Below are positions 13,302-20,880 of a stretch of 23,815 nucleotides of DNA, one piece after another. The position numbers were made by a program, and so were the translations under genes. Origin of the DNA: CAZDRB01 sp964507925 (GTDB lineage Bacteria; Patescibacteriota; Microgenomatia; UBA1400; UBA12108); NCBI GenBank assembly GCA_964507925.1, contig CAZDRB010000007.1, positions 1-23,815 of the forward strand. The letters are read 5' to 3'. Below the pieces are notes generated by a model, which did no database searches, was not told the DNA's origin, and worked only from the letters and a program-made list of their open reading frames with translations. Each line of letters starts with the position of its first letter. Position 1 is the stretch's first letter.

Positions 13302-14012
13302 ATGGCTAGATCAAGGCTCGAGAGAGTAAGAAACAAAAAAGCTGGCAAACAGGGGCTCATTTATCTGGTGGTTGCGGTAGCGCTAGTTATTGGCACGCTC
13401 GGCTGGGGACTTCCGGCAATCGCGCGGCTCACAGGACTGATGATCAAGTCCGATGGTTTGATCCCACAAAATGATGAGCTCAGGCCAACCCCACCTATCT
13501 TTTCGGACATTCCAGAAGCTACGCATAGCGGAGTAGTCAAGATTGCGGGATTTGCTCAGCCGGGACTAGATGTGATCTTGTTTGTGAATGGGGCCGAGCG
13601 CGAAAGAAAGCTAGTATCAGAATCTGGTACATACTCCTTTGATAAGATTGCCCTGAGTGAGGGAGAGAACACGATCTACGGATACACGACCACGCAGCAT
13701 GATTTGCAAAGCGAACAATCCAAGAGTTACAAAATAATCGTGGATTTGACCAAACCTAAGGTGACGATAGACAAGCCAGTGTCAGGCGAGGTATTCCGAG
13801 GCCAGTCACAGCGGATTACCAATATTACTGGCCTAGTTGATGAGTCTGGGGCAAAAGTATTTATTGGCGAGCGCATGGCGATAGTGCAGGCAGACGGGAC
13901 CTTTTCGCTCCCCTATCAACTAATAGAAGGAGATCAAGAAATAGTGATCAAGGGGGTGGACCGGGCCGGGAATGAAAGCGCGTTTAGTATCACTCTTCGC
14001 TGGGAACCATAG
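13302..14012 (+). CDS. Membrane-anchored protein with two Ig-like domains
   Basis: Predicted cell-surface protein of 236 residues. A basic N-terminus (M-A-R-S-R-L-E-R-V-R-N-K-K) is followed by one membrane helix (about 19-42, L-I-Y-L-V-V-A-V-A-L-V-I) and an extracellular part with two beta-sandwich repeats of the bacterial Ig-like/glucodextranase-B type. Each has the pattern of a G-V-V-K-I-x-G or I-T-N-I-T-G-x-V strand, an A-x-V-x-x-x-G/N-G-x turn, and a closing F-S/F-D plus L-x-E-G-x-x-x-I. The second ends V-D-R-A-G-N-E-S, typical for such modules. No enzyme domain; a stalk or adhesion role is likely. The start at 13302 is chosen over 13284 because a TGC-TATACT -10 lies between them. Confidence 0.8.
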   Translation: MARSRLERVRNKKAGKQGLIYLVVAVALVIGTLGWGLPAIARLTGLMIKSDGLIPQNDELRPTPPIFSDIPEATHSGVVKIAGFAQPGLDVILFVNGAERERKLVSESGTYSFDKIALSEGENTIYGYTTTQHDLQSEQSKSYKIIVDLTKPKVTIDKPVSGEVFRGQSQRITNITGLVDESGAKVFIGERMAIVQADGTFSLPYQLIEGDQEIVIKGVDRAGNESAFSITLRWEP

Positions 14013-14025
14013 CCCACTGCGTGGG
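14013..14025 (+). terminator. Small hairpin between convergent genes
   Basis: CCCAC-TGC-GTGGG directly after the Ig-like gene stop. It would form a 5-bp stem with a 3-base loop, but no T-run follows on either strand, so an intrinsic terminator is only a weak possibility. Confidence 0.25.
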
Positions 14026-14049
14026 AATAATCAAATCTAAAATTCTAAA

Positions 14050-15126
14050 TTACAAATTTTTTGAACTATTTTCTAGCAATAAGATCCAGAGTAGGGCGAA
14101 GGGATAGAACATCACATTGTTAAAAAGTGAGGCAATGAGAAAAAACAGGATCACGGGCTTGTGAGAACTTTCCCGATAGATTTTGCGAAAGAACATGAGT
14201 ATCCCGAGTAGACCTATTATTCCTGTAGTCCCGAGGATATAGAGATAGCTGTTGTTGGGACCGGTTGCGTGATTGGGTATGCCACTGCCCTCCTGCTCGA
14301 GAACGAAGGTATTGAGTCCCCTACCGATCAAAAAATCTAGCTTGTAAGTCCTTAGATATCCCGAGTCTGACTCAAAACGCGAGGTAATGGAATAGGTGCG
14401 AAGAAGGTTGGTGCCTTCTCCGAATTTCTTGGGGAGAAGAAATATCGGAATAATCAATAAACAAATTCCTAGAATCAATATTTTGAATTTTTTAATCTTT
14501 AGCAAAAAATATGTCATGGTAATAAAAAGTGATAGCCAGACGGAGCGGGAGTAGGTGAGCAAAATCGCAAGTATATAGCTGGTAGTATATAGCCAATAGG
14601 AAGTGCTCTTTGAAATTGTAAGCAACAGGGCAAGAGAAAGTATAACGGCGGTAAAGGTCGGATCATAGTGAGGAAGGGTGAGACGACTCAAGTGATCGTC
14701 CCAACCTAGATACTGAAACACGCGCATATCGGGAAGGAAGAAATACTGAAGATACCCAATAACTAGAGTTATCAAACCTGCGATGCGTAGATAAGTTGTG
14801 GGGAGCAAGTACTTTTGATTTTTTAGCACTAGATATAGGCCGAGATAGGTGAGGAGACGGAGAGAGTAGAGAGAGGGCACAAGGAGATCAGAAAATGGAT
14901 AGAGAGTGAGGGCCCGGATCCAGCCTATGCCAAGACCTATGAGAAATACTTTTAATCCAGGAAAAACTACAAGGTTCCGCAGCCTGTAATTGAGAAGTAA
15001 GATAATTACCACAAGCACATCATGCGCATAGATCGGCACGCCGAAGAGCTCAAAGCGAAGTAGCTGGCCAAAGCCAAGAGAGAGAACAAGTGCAATAAGG
15101 AGCCAGTGGGTTAGCGTTTTTGCCAT
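14050..15126 (-). CDS. O-antigen ligase / polymerase-like membrane protein
   Basis: Polytopic inner-membrane protein of 358 residues resembling the O-antigen ligase/Wzy-C superfamily, which joins lipid-linked glycans to an acceptor or to each other. About ten hydrophobic segments are visible, plus a larger outer loop near residues 240-290 and the family's G-P-N-N-S-Y-L-Y-I-L-G-T-T-G-I-I-G motif (about 285-301), a variant of H-N-x-x-L. A conserved R in L-L-T-Y-S-R-S-V-W-L-S precedes the loop. The start at 15126 (M-A-K-T-L-T-H-W) overlaps the upstream glycosyltransferase by 16 bases; a TTG start 21 bases earlier is less likely. It is last in a six-gene minus-strand run, consistent with glycan assembly. 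The acceptor molecule is unknown. Confidence 0.8.
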   Translation of the reverse strand: MAKTLTHWLLIALVLSLGFGQLLRFELFGVPIYAHDVLVVIILLLNYRLRNLVVFPGLKVFLIGLGIGWIRALTLYPFSDLLVPSLYSLRLLTYLGLYLVLKNQKYLLPTTYLRIAGLITLVIGYLQYFFLPDMRVFQYLGWDDHLSRLTLPHYDPTFTAVILSLALLLTISKSTSYWLYTTSYILAILLTYSRSVWLSLFITMTYFLLKIKKFKILILGICLLIIPIFLLPKKFGEGTNLLRTYSITSRFESDSGYLRTYKLDFLIGRGLNTFVLEQEGSGIPNHATGPNNSYLYILGTTGIIGLLGILMFFRKIYRESSHKPVILFFLIASLFNNVMFYPFALLWILLLENSSKNL

Positions 15127-15722
15127 AGGAGATAAAGTTTGGTCCAAGTAAGATATGAGTGAAAGCTCATCATTATGGCCATGATGAGGCCAGGGACGCC
15201 GTCCAGAAAGCCGAGCTTAAAAAAATAGTTGTACTTAAACTTGCCCAGAGGATAGACAAAAATCTTGAATAGACTAGATTTCTTCCCTTTTGAATACCTG
15301 TATTTTGCCTCGATTGAGGAGTAGTTATCAATCTTGGTGAGAAATGTAGAAATTGACTGGTGGGGAGTATGAAGCAAGGGATTTTTTAGCTCACCTACCC
15401 TCCCCTTTCCTGTCCAAACTTCGTGGACAGGTCTTACCCATTTCCCAAAATCCTTTTTGGCAAGTCGGATAAACTTGGCATTTCCGGTCTCGCCATGCTT
15501 AAGCTCCCGCCCAAGAAAGGTGTCTCGACGAGGAATTAGGTAGGCGTCAAAGTCGTGAGAATTGAGCGCGAACTTGATCTCACGGGCGAGCTCGGGTGTA
15601 ACTACTTCGTCGTCGTCTACAAAAAAAATCCAATCAGCCGTAGATTTTTTTAGAGCGCTGTTTCTCGCTTTGGCAAAATCTTGAATGTTTGGCTCTTCTA
15701 GCGTAATGATGCCTAGTTTCAT
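15111..15722 (-). CDS. Glycosyltransferase family 2 protein, N-terminally short
   Basis: GT-A-fold glycosyltransferase related to the WaaE/KdtX-like group, 203 residues. It begins with D-F-A-K-A-R-N-S-A-L (15-24) and A-D-W-I-F-F-V-D-D-D-E-V-V-T-P-E (29-44), which contain the metal-binding Asp triplet, then R-P-V-H-E-V-W and H-x-P-H-Q-S-I, and a hydrophobic helix near the C-terminus (G-L-I-M-A-I-M-M-S). The family normally has about 50-55 residues before this, with the first beta-alpha-beta unit (V-I-x-T-Y-N-E) that binds the nucleotide; they are absent here, and the upstream gene's C-terminus occupies the space. Start by ATGA overlap with the GT2 gene. Either a naturally short partner, a remnant, or a protein that complements another subunit. 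Confidence 0.75.
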   Translation of the reverse strand: MKLGIITLEEPNIQDFAKARNSALKKSTADWIFFVDDDEVVTPELAREIKFALNSHDFDAYLIPRRDTFLGRELKHGETGNAKFIRLAKKDFGKWVRPVHEVWTGKGRVGELKNPLLHTPHQSISTFLTKIDNYSSIEAKYRYSKGKKSSLFKIFVYPLGKFKYNYFFKLGFLDGVPGLIMAIMMSFHSYLTWTKLYLLWQKR

Positions 15723-16504
15723 GATTTTTTGATAAGAGACTTGATAATAATGAGTGGGTAAAAGATCAAGTTATATAGATAGGCGGTCGGGAGTGCCAGT
15801 TTAAAGAGATGTTTGGTCACGAACTGGAGGTGAGAGCGCCACTGAAAAAGTGAGCGCTTGATCTTGGTTGAGCCAGCCGAGACCTCGTGACTAGCGACAA
15901 CCTCGGGGACAATGTGAATTGTAAAGCCCGCTTGAGCTGTGCGTAAACAATAATCAAGATCCTCGAAATAGAGGAAAAATCTCTCGTCAAAACTGCCGAT
16001 TTTTTCTATTAATTTGCCAGATATGAGCATTGCAGCTCCGGCGACGTGCTCGACTTTGAGCACTGTTTTTGGCTTGTTGGTCCAGTTTTTGTGCTTGACC
16101 ATAGCTGTCCAGCGATTGTACTTGCCTCCCCAGTCATAGAGAACGCCGTGATGCAAAACTGGGGCAACAATGCCGGCTACTGGATTTTTGGCAAAGATGA
16201 GTAGAAGCTGGTCAAAAGAGCCATGACTCAGCTCGAGGTCATTATTCATCAAGAAGTAGTGAGTGATCGCTTTGTCTTTTTGCGCCAACTCGATCCCTTG
16301 GTTTACCCCTTTTGCAAAACCAAGATTTTTGTTGTTGTTCACGACTTTGGTCCCAGGAATTATTTTTGAGAGTTCTTTGAGGTCGTCCGTCGTGTTATTG
16401 ATCAAGATGACTTGATGAGAGCTGATTTTATCTCGGAGTTTGAGAAGACAGTTTTTGGTAGTCGCTAGCTTGCCATAGTGGAGAATGATGACTGCGATCT
16501 TCAT
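15719..16504 (-). CDS. Glycosyltransferase family 2 (rhamnosyltransferase-like)
   Basis: GT2 enzyme of 261 residues that transfers a sugar from a nucleotide donor, probably for an envelope polysaccharide. Motifs: I-A-V-I-I-L-H-Y at the N-terminus, N-N-K-N-L-G-F-A-K-G-V-N-Q-G (57-70), the metal-binding region M-N-N-D-L (86-90), V-A-G-A-A-M-L-I (154-161), and the acceptor/catalytic region F-D-E-R-F-F-L-Y-F-E-D-L-D-Y (172-185), as in WbbL-type rhamnosyltransferases. A hydrophobic C-terminal segment (L-Y-N-L-I-F-Y-P-L-I-I-I) could tether it to the membrane. It starts by ATGA overlap with the GNAT gene and ends by ATGA overlap with the next glycosyltransferase. Acceptor and sugar cannot be read from sequence. 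Confidence 0.88.
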   Translation of the reverse strand: MKIAVIILHYGKLATTKNCLLKLRDKISSHQVILINNTTDDLKELSKIIPGTKVVNNNKNLGFAKGVNQGIELAQKDKAITHYFLMNNDLELSHGSFDQLLLIFAKNPVAGIVAPVLHHGVLYDWGGKYNRWTAMVKHKNWTNKPKTVLKVEHVAGAAMLISGKLIEKIGSFDERFFLYFEDLDYCLRTAQAGFTIHIVPEVVASHEVSAGSTKIKRSLFQWRSHLQFVTKHLFKLALPTAYLYNLIFYPLIIIKSLIKKS

Positions 16505-16989
16505 AAATATAGCTCCATTAAATATTCGTCAAAGTACTTGCCATCTACTTGGACAGCGTATTTTAATTGACCTACTTTTTTGAAGCCAAGAGATTTGTAT
16601 AAAGAGAGCGCCGGTTTTTGAGTAGTAACTACTCCTAGTTGGACAGTTTTGATTGTGGGATTGTTTTTGGCTTGCCTCAATGCTTCTTTTAATAGTTCTT
16701 TACCTATTCCTAGTCCTCGATAGCTGGAGAGGACATAAAAGCTAACTAAGTTGAGGATATGCTTGATCTTGGGACGCTCATCTTGATAGGCTCCGATCAT
16801 CCCTACCCATTTACCGTCGAGTTCGGCAAAATACATATTTTTGAGTTTTCTTTTCCATTCATCTTCGGAGTCGTTTTTTGCAGTTACTGGATCGTCAATA
16901 AAAGCAAATGGGGCCTCTGTTAAAGCTTCGATGCGAAGATTTTTGTATTCTTCCCACTTGCTATCTGAAACATTATGTACAATTTTCAT
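16501..16989 (-). CDS. GNAT-family N-acetyltransferase
   Basis: Acetyl-CoA-dependent N-acetyltransferase of 162 residues. The acetyl-CoA-binding motif A appears as V-L-S-S-Y-R-G-L-G-I-G-K-E-L-L (86-100), preceded by the expected beta strand (I-L-N-L-V-S-F-Y) and followed by motif B (V-Q-L-G-V... A-L-S-L-Y-K-S-L-G-F-K-K-V-G). The C-terminal Y-A-V-Q-V-D-G-K-Y-F-D-E-Y-L-M resembles ribosomal-protein or small-molecule acetyltransferases. It lies between DUF2130 (3-base gap) and the GT2 gene (ATGA overlap), so acetylation of a sugar or peptide in glycan assembly is one possibility; that is context only. Confidence 0.88.
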   Translation of the reverse strand: MKIVHNVSDSKWEEYKNLRIEALTEAPFAFIDDPVTAKNDSEDEWKRKLKNMYFAELDGKWVGMIGAYQDERPKIKHILNLVSFYVLSSYRGLGIGKELLKEALRQAKNNPTIKTVQLGVVTTQKPALSLYKSLGFKKVGQLKYAVQVDGKYFDEYLMELYL

Positions 16990-16992
16990 AAA

Positions 16993-18078
16993 TTAACTTT
17001 CTGCATCCAAGAGTGAGATTTGGGGCATGGAGGTGCCGGCAATGCCTTGCATTTCTCCGTAGATCCCGGACATGCCAGAGAGGAGCATGTCTACCTGTTT
17101 AGCTCTTAGTTTGTAACTGCGCTCAGAGTTGGCCTGTTCTTTGGCGATTTGTGTCTTCATTTCCAGGTAAACTCCGACAATGCGCTCGACATTTTGGGTG
17201 AATCCAGAGCTTGTGACGTAGTCGTAGAGCGATTCGGCACGACTTTGTTTGTGGACAGCGACGACTTTTTCTCGGGCGACTGCAATCAGCTTTTCCCTGA
17301 GTAGGGTTGAAAGAGGCTCTAGAGCATCTGGGGCAACAACCCAGACACCTAGCTTGTTGCCTATACTGTGTTTACTGCCCGAAGGCATAACCTCAGTCAC
17401 GATGACGCCAATATGAGCCTGATCACGGCGGACATCTTCTTTGAGCTTGGTGATCCACCCGTCTGACCAGGCCTTGGTGCGCTTACTTTCCCAGAGAATT
17501 TTGCCACAGACTGTGCCAGCGGGAGTTCGGACGATTTGCCTGATATCTGCACCAAGCTCGCCCTTTTTGACTTCTTCTACTTGATCAGCGGGAAAGAGCG
17601 CGCGAAGTGTATTCTCAAGATTTAACTCCAATACTTCACCCTGGAGTTGTTGGCTACCCTGGGCGCCTTTTCTCTGAGCCTCATCAACGGCTTTTTGCAT
17701 GTCGCGGAGTTTTTTTTCGTATTCGTCGATTTTGTAACGCTCTTTTTCCATGGCCGTTTTTTCGGCTTCTTCTTTGATTTTGGCGCGCTCAGCGTCGAGC
17801 TGCCTGGTTTTTTCTAGTTCAAACCGCTCTCTCGCCTCCTCGATCTCGCGCTTTTCTTTGCGGAGCGCAAGTTCTTGTTCGGTCGCTTCTTTAGCTTTTT
17901 TCTGGAGCTCTTTGATTTGTTCGTCACGATCTATGATTTCTTTACTTGCTTCTTCTTTGGCTTTGGCTAAGAGTTCTTTTTGCAGTTTGGCACGGAGCTC
18001 GACCTCGATCTCGTGGGTCAAGATTTCGTCGGGCGAAAACTGATGCTTACAGGATGGGCACGTGACGAGATTGGTCAT
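16993..18078 (-). CDS. DUF2130 family protein (coiled coil, nuclease-like)
   Basis: DUF2130-domain protein of 361 residues. It opens with a short zinc-ribbon-like C-P-S-C (7-10), continues as a long charged coiled coil (about 25-145, dominated by K, E, A, R, Q) and ends in a conserved domain. That domain contains G-E-L-G-A-D178-I and L-W-E197-S-K199-R, in the order D...E-x-K that typifies PD-(D/E)XK nucleases, plus W-S-D-G-W-I-T-K-L-K-x-D-x-R-R-D-Q-A. The layout parallels RmuC, a coiled-coil protein that limits recombination at inverted repeats, but activity is unproven here. Its start overlaps the upstream beta-propeller gene by ATGA, which makes co-translation likely; the biological link is unclear. 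Confidence 0.85.
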   Translation of the reverse strand: MTNLVTCPSCKHQFSPDEILTHEIEVELRAKLQKELLAKAKEEASKEIIDRDEQIKELQKKAKEATEQELALRKEKREIEEARERFELEKTRQLDAERAKIKEEAEKTAMEKERYKIDEYEKKLRDMQKAVDEAQRKGAQGSQQLQGEVLELNLENTLRALFPADQVEEVKKGELGADIRQIVRTPAGTVCGKILWESKRTKAWSDGWITKLKEDVRRDQAHIGVIVTEVMPSGSKHSIGNKLGVWVVAPDALEPLSTLLREKLIAVAREKVVAVHKQSRAESLYDYVTSSGFTQNVERIVGVYLEMKTQIAKEQANSERSYKLRAKQVDMLLSGMSGIYGEMQGIAGTSMPQISLLDAES

Positions 18079-19235
18079 TGTTTGGTAATCCTATATACAG
18101 CGTCCGCAAAATCGTCAGAAACCAAGATCGAGCCATCGGTAAGTTCTAGTAAATCAACTGGTCTCCCAATCGCTCTACCATCCTCTCCGAGCCAACCGTC
18201 CGCGAATACTTGGTAATTGCTGGCAACGCTGTTTTTGATATCGACGCTCGTGAGGCGATAGCCTACGGGCTCACGCCTGTTCCATGATCCATGCTCCGCA
18301 ATCAAGATCTGCCCATCGATAAATTTCATTCCAAGTGCGGCAACGTGAGGGCCTAGTACAACTGACGGCGATTCGTAGTCAGAGCAAGACTTGCCTTTGC
18401 CAAATTCTGGGTCGAGGATTTTGCCCTCGTGGCAATAAGGGAAGCCAAAGTGCTCACCCTCTGCTTTGAGCTGGTTGAGCTCGTCTCCTGGAATGTCGTC
18501 TCCCATAAGGTCGCGCCCGTTATCGGTGAACCAAAGAGATTCGTCCTCTGGATTCCAGTCAAATCCAACTGTGTTTCTGATCCCACGGGCTATAACCTCA
18601 AAGTCCGTGCCATCTAGGTTAAGTCTTGCAATCGAGGCAAAAGGATCGTTGTTGTCGCAGACATTACAGGGAGCGCCGATGCCTAGATAGAGCTTGTTGT
18701 CTGGACCTATGGCCATATAGCGCCAGCCGTGGTGTCCATCAGTCGGGAGATCGGAATATACGACAGTTGAGATAGGCTTGAGCTGGTAGTTTTGATCGAT
18801 GTTTTTGAATTTGATGATGCGATGAATCTCGGCAATATAGAGGTCTCCACCTGTATAGACCACCCCATTTGGACTGTTGAGACCCGAGGCAACTATGTAG
18901 CGCTCCTCGGCCTGACCGTCCTGATCGGCATCGACTAGAGCATATACTACGCCCTCGGTGCGTGTGCCAACGTATACGACTCCTGTCTCGCCAACCGCGA
19001 GGGATCGTGCGCCAGGCACATCATAGGCAAAATAATCTATTTTGTATCCACCTCTGATCGTCACGTGCTCGAGTCCTTTGTTCCCCTCCTCGCCCGAATC
19101 GAGCACGACAGGAGAATCTTTGACATTCTCACTTTTTGGCCAGTTGATATAGCTGTCTAGGAGATAGCCGTATTTGAGCCAGAGTAGAGTGAGGATAAGA
19201 ATAACTAAAACTAGAGAGAAGGCCTTTTTGAACAT
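18075..19235 (-). CDS. Secreted sugar-dehydrogenase-like beta-propeller (sorbosone dehydrogenase family)
   Basis: Extracytoplasmic six-bladed beta-propeller of the glucose/sorbosone dehydrogenase (PQQ-dependent sugar dehydrogenase) family, 386 residues. A signal-anchor helix spans about 4-21. Family signatures include G-L-N-S-P-N-G-V, G-H-H-G-W-R-Y-M-A-I-G-P-D-N-K-L-Y-L-G-I-G (the catalytic-histidine/PQQ region), G-I-R-N-T-V-G-F-D-W, W-F-T-D-N-G-R-D, G-D-E-L-N and A-E-H-G-S-W-N-R; D-A-D-Q-D-G is a likely calcium site. No PQQ-synthesis gene is present, so the cofactor would be scavenged or the enzyme may not use it. First gene of a six-gene run; its start has no Shine-Dalgarno but an extended -10 (TGC-TAGAAT) 6 bases upstream. 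Confidence 0.88.
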   Translation of the reverse strand: MFKKAFSLVLVILILTLLWLKYGYLLDSYINWPKSENVKDSPVVLDSGEEGNKGLEHVTIRGGYKIDYFAYDVPGARSLAVGETGVVYVGTRTEGVVYALVDADQDGQAEERYIVASGLNSPNGVVYTGGDLYIAEIHRIIKFKNIDQNYQLKPISTVVYSDLPTDGHHGWRYMAIGPDNKLYLGIGAPCNVCDNNDPFASIARLNLDGTDFEVIARGIRNTVGFDWNPEDESLWFTDNGRDLMGDDIPGDELNQLKAEGEHFGFPYCHEGKILDPEFGKGKSCSDYESPSVVLGPHVAALGMKFIDGQILIAEHGSWNRREPVGYRLTSVDIKNSVASNYQVFADGWLGEDGRAIGRPVDLLELTDGSILVSDDFADAVYRITKQ

Positions 19236-19241
19236 GCCCCT

Positions 19242-19250
19242 ATTCTAGCA
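19242..19250 (-). promoter_or_regulatory. Extended -10 for the six-gene minus-strand run
   Basis: TGC-TAGAAT on minus, followed by the 6-base gap AGGGGC and the ATG at 19235. The AGGGG is too close to the ATG to act as a Shine-Dalgarno. A leaderless start is predicted. Confidence 0.5.
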
Positions 19251-19277
19251 AAACTGAGAGGGACTAGACAGATGTCT

Positions 19278-19283
19278 TATAAT
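19278..19283 (+). promoter_or_regulatory. -10 element for the 168-residue orphan
   Basis: Consensus TATAAT ending 6 bases before the ATG at 19290 (gap ATTTGA), with no Shine-Dalgarno. Divergent from the minus-strand promoter 28 bases away. Confidence 0.5.
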
Positions 19284-19289
19284 ATTTGA

Positions 19290-19796
19290 ATGAAGATATT
19301 TAGGATTGAGTCGCGAGTTTACCCTCGCCAAACAGCTAATCCTCAAGAGAAATTTTTTGAGAAGACCTTAAGGTGGAAATTTCCTCTTGCCAATGTTGAG
19401 CGTGAATCGTTTATGGTCGTAGGTCCTGACAGAGAAACCGTGCCTGACATAGTATTGCAACTGCCTCAATATGGAAAAGGGTTTTTATTTGAATTAACAG
19501 AACGAACTGCCCACCACTCTTTAAGTAAGGAAAAATTCGAACAAGCAAAGATTGCCGAGGCTTTTTCTTTGCAAGAGACATATTGGACTTATCTTTTATT
19601 AATGGCAGAGAATTTGAGTTCCTTAAATAATGTTAGGTTCTGTCTGGGTATTATTGAGCGACTCGGAAATAATTTGATTAATGATCGAGAGGCACAAGTT
19701 GAGCTGAATAGATCTGCTAGGCGAGCAAACAGGATTAATTGTCAAACTAATCCTGTTAATTACGATGAGCTATATAGTCAACTAGCTGGCCGATAA
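19290..19796 (+). CDS. Hypothetical protein, 168 residues
   Basis: Not recognised. A soluble, mixed alpha/beta protein starting M-K-I-F-R-I-E-S-R-V-Y-P. The first half has strands with polar loops (S-F-M-V-V-G-P-D-R-E-T-V-P-D-I-V-L-Q-L); the second half is helical (E-K-F-E-Q-A-K-I-A-E-A-F-S-L-Q-E-T) and ends in an arginine/asparagine-rich stretch (R-S-A-R-R-A-N-R-I-N). No signal peptide. The start is supported by the TATAAT 6 bases upstream. Its stop lies 1 base from the stop of the convergent GT4 gene. Lower G+C than most of the window in its second half. Could be lineage-specific. Confidence 0.6.
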   Translation: MKIFRIESRVYPRQTANPQEKFFEKTLRWKFPLANVERESFMVVGPDRETVPDIVLQLPQYGKGFLFELTERTAHHSLSKEKFEQAKIAEAFSLQETYWTYLLLMAENLSSLNNVRFCLGIIERLGNNLINDREAQVELNRSARRANRINCQTNPVNYDELYSQLAGR

Positions 19797-19797
19797 A

Positions 19798-20880
19798 TCA
19801 ATTATATCTATATATTTGCTGAAATATATTTAAAGACACTACTTTAGAATTGTAATTAGCTTTTGCTAAATTTAAGTATTTTTGGGAAACATCTTTATAT
19901 AAATATTTATCTGCAATAATTGTTAAGATTTGTCTTACCATGTTTTGTATTTTACCCTCGTTTACTGGTGACTCTGAGCTATTAAGTATTTCAGGTATTG
20001 CTCCGGAGGCTGTGGCCACGATTGGCAGGCCGCAGGCCATGGCCTCGACAAGAACCATCCCGTACTGCTCTTCCCAGGTTTTTGTGGTGTGTGAAGGAAG
20101 AAAAAAGATATCGGCCATTTGATATGTCTTGTGTATCTGACTATATTGCACTTCTTTGATCTTGATGTTTGATCCCTCAGGGAGATAGCTCCCCTTACCT
20201 ACAACCAAAAAGTCATATTGTGGTAGCGCCCTTGCGACCTGCTCGAGATCCTCCATCCCTTTTTCCTTCTCGAGTCTAGCGACTGTTAAGATAAGCGGGC
20301 GATTGTTAGGTCTCCTTTTGACTGGCTTAAAGCGAGCAAGATCAACTCCATACGGGATTACGACAATTTTTTTTGGATCAACACCCTCTTTGACAAGAGC
20401 TTTCTTGGCACGTTCTGTCGGTGTGTGAAATATATCTACCCACTGATATGCCTCGCGCTTCCATTTCCTGAGTCGGGCAAATTTTTCGTTGTTGTGCGGG
20501 ATCGTCTCCCAGCAGGTGCAAACTAGTTTTTTGATTTTGCCTTTTTTCTTTAGCTGAACAGCTTGATGCGTGTACGGGGTATAGGTCTCGGCAGTATTAA
20601 CGATACAATGATTTAAATCATTGTATCGCTTTGAAAGATCTTGAATTGTTTTTTCCAGACCTATTAGCCACTGCTCTCCACCGATGAGACGGTTGAGGAT
20701 CTGACGACGTAAGGGAAAGTTTGGCAGGTCAGTAGGCGACCAGAGCTTGATCTGCGGAATAGTGGTTCTGGTGAGCGGTCTTTTGCTTGTCACAACTTTG
20801 ATGTTGTGCGACTTGGCGAGTGGTGCATAGTTTTGTAGCTCGAATTCGTTGGCGTGAGATGCGCGAAGAAGGAGGATCAT
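19798..20880 (-). CDS. Glycosyltransferase family 4
   Basis: GT-B-fold retaining glycosyltransferase, 360 residues. The C-terminal donor-binding domain shows V-I-P-Y-G-V-D (174-180), L-T-V-A-R-L-E-K-E-K-G (198-208) and the catalytic E-x7-E pair as E271-Q-Y-G-M-V-L-V-E279, followed by A-M-A-C-G-L-P-I-V-A. The N-terminal acceptor domain is less conserved, with C-T-C-W-E-T-I-P-H near 121-129. It transfers a sugar from a nucleotide donor, probably onto an envelope glycan or lipid carrier at the cytoplasmic face. The start overlaps the upstream GT4 stop by ATGA. Its last ~180 bases are strikingly AT-rich compared with the rest of the gene. Confidence 0.88.
   Translation of the reverse strand: MILLLRASHANEFELQNYAPLAKSHNIKVVTSKRPLTRTTIPQIKLWSPTDLPNFPLRRQILNRLIGGEQWLIGLEKTIQDLSKRYNDLNHCIVNTAETYTPYTHQAVQLKKKGKIKKLVCTCWETIPHNNEKFARLRKWKREAYQWVDIFHTPTERAKKALVKEGVDPKKIVVIPYGVDLARFKPVKRRPNNRPLILTVARLEKEKGMEDLEQVARALPQYDFLVVGKGSYLPEGSNIKIKEVQYSQIHKTYQMADIFFLPSHTTKTWEEQYGMVLVEAMACGLPIVATASGAIPEILNSSESPVNEGKIQNMVRQILTIIADKYLYKDVSQKYLNLAKANYNSKVVSLNIFQQIYRYN

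Noticed and set aside
14013..14025. Intrinsic terminator between the Ig-like gene and the O-antigen-ligase-like gene
   Set aside because: The hairpin is short and lacks a T-run on either strand; kept only as a low-confidence feature.
18075..19235. A functional PQQ-dependent oxidation pathway
   Set aside because: The propeller signatures are clear, but no pqq gene is in the window and small-genome bacteria often lack them; cofactor use is not claimed.
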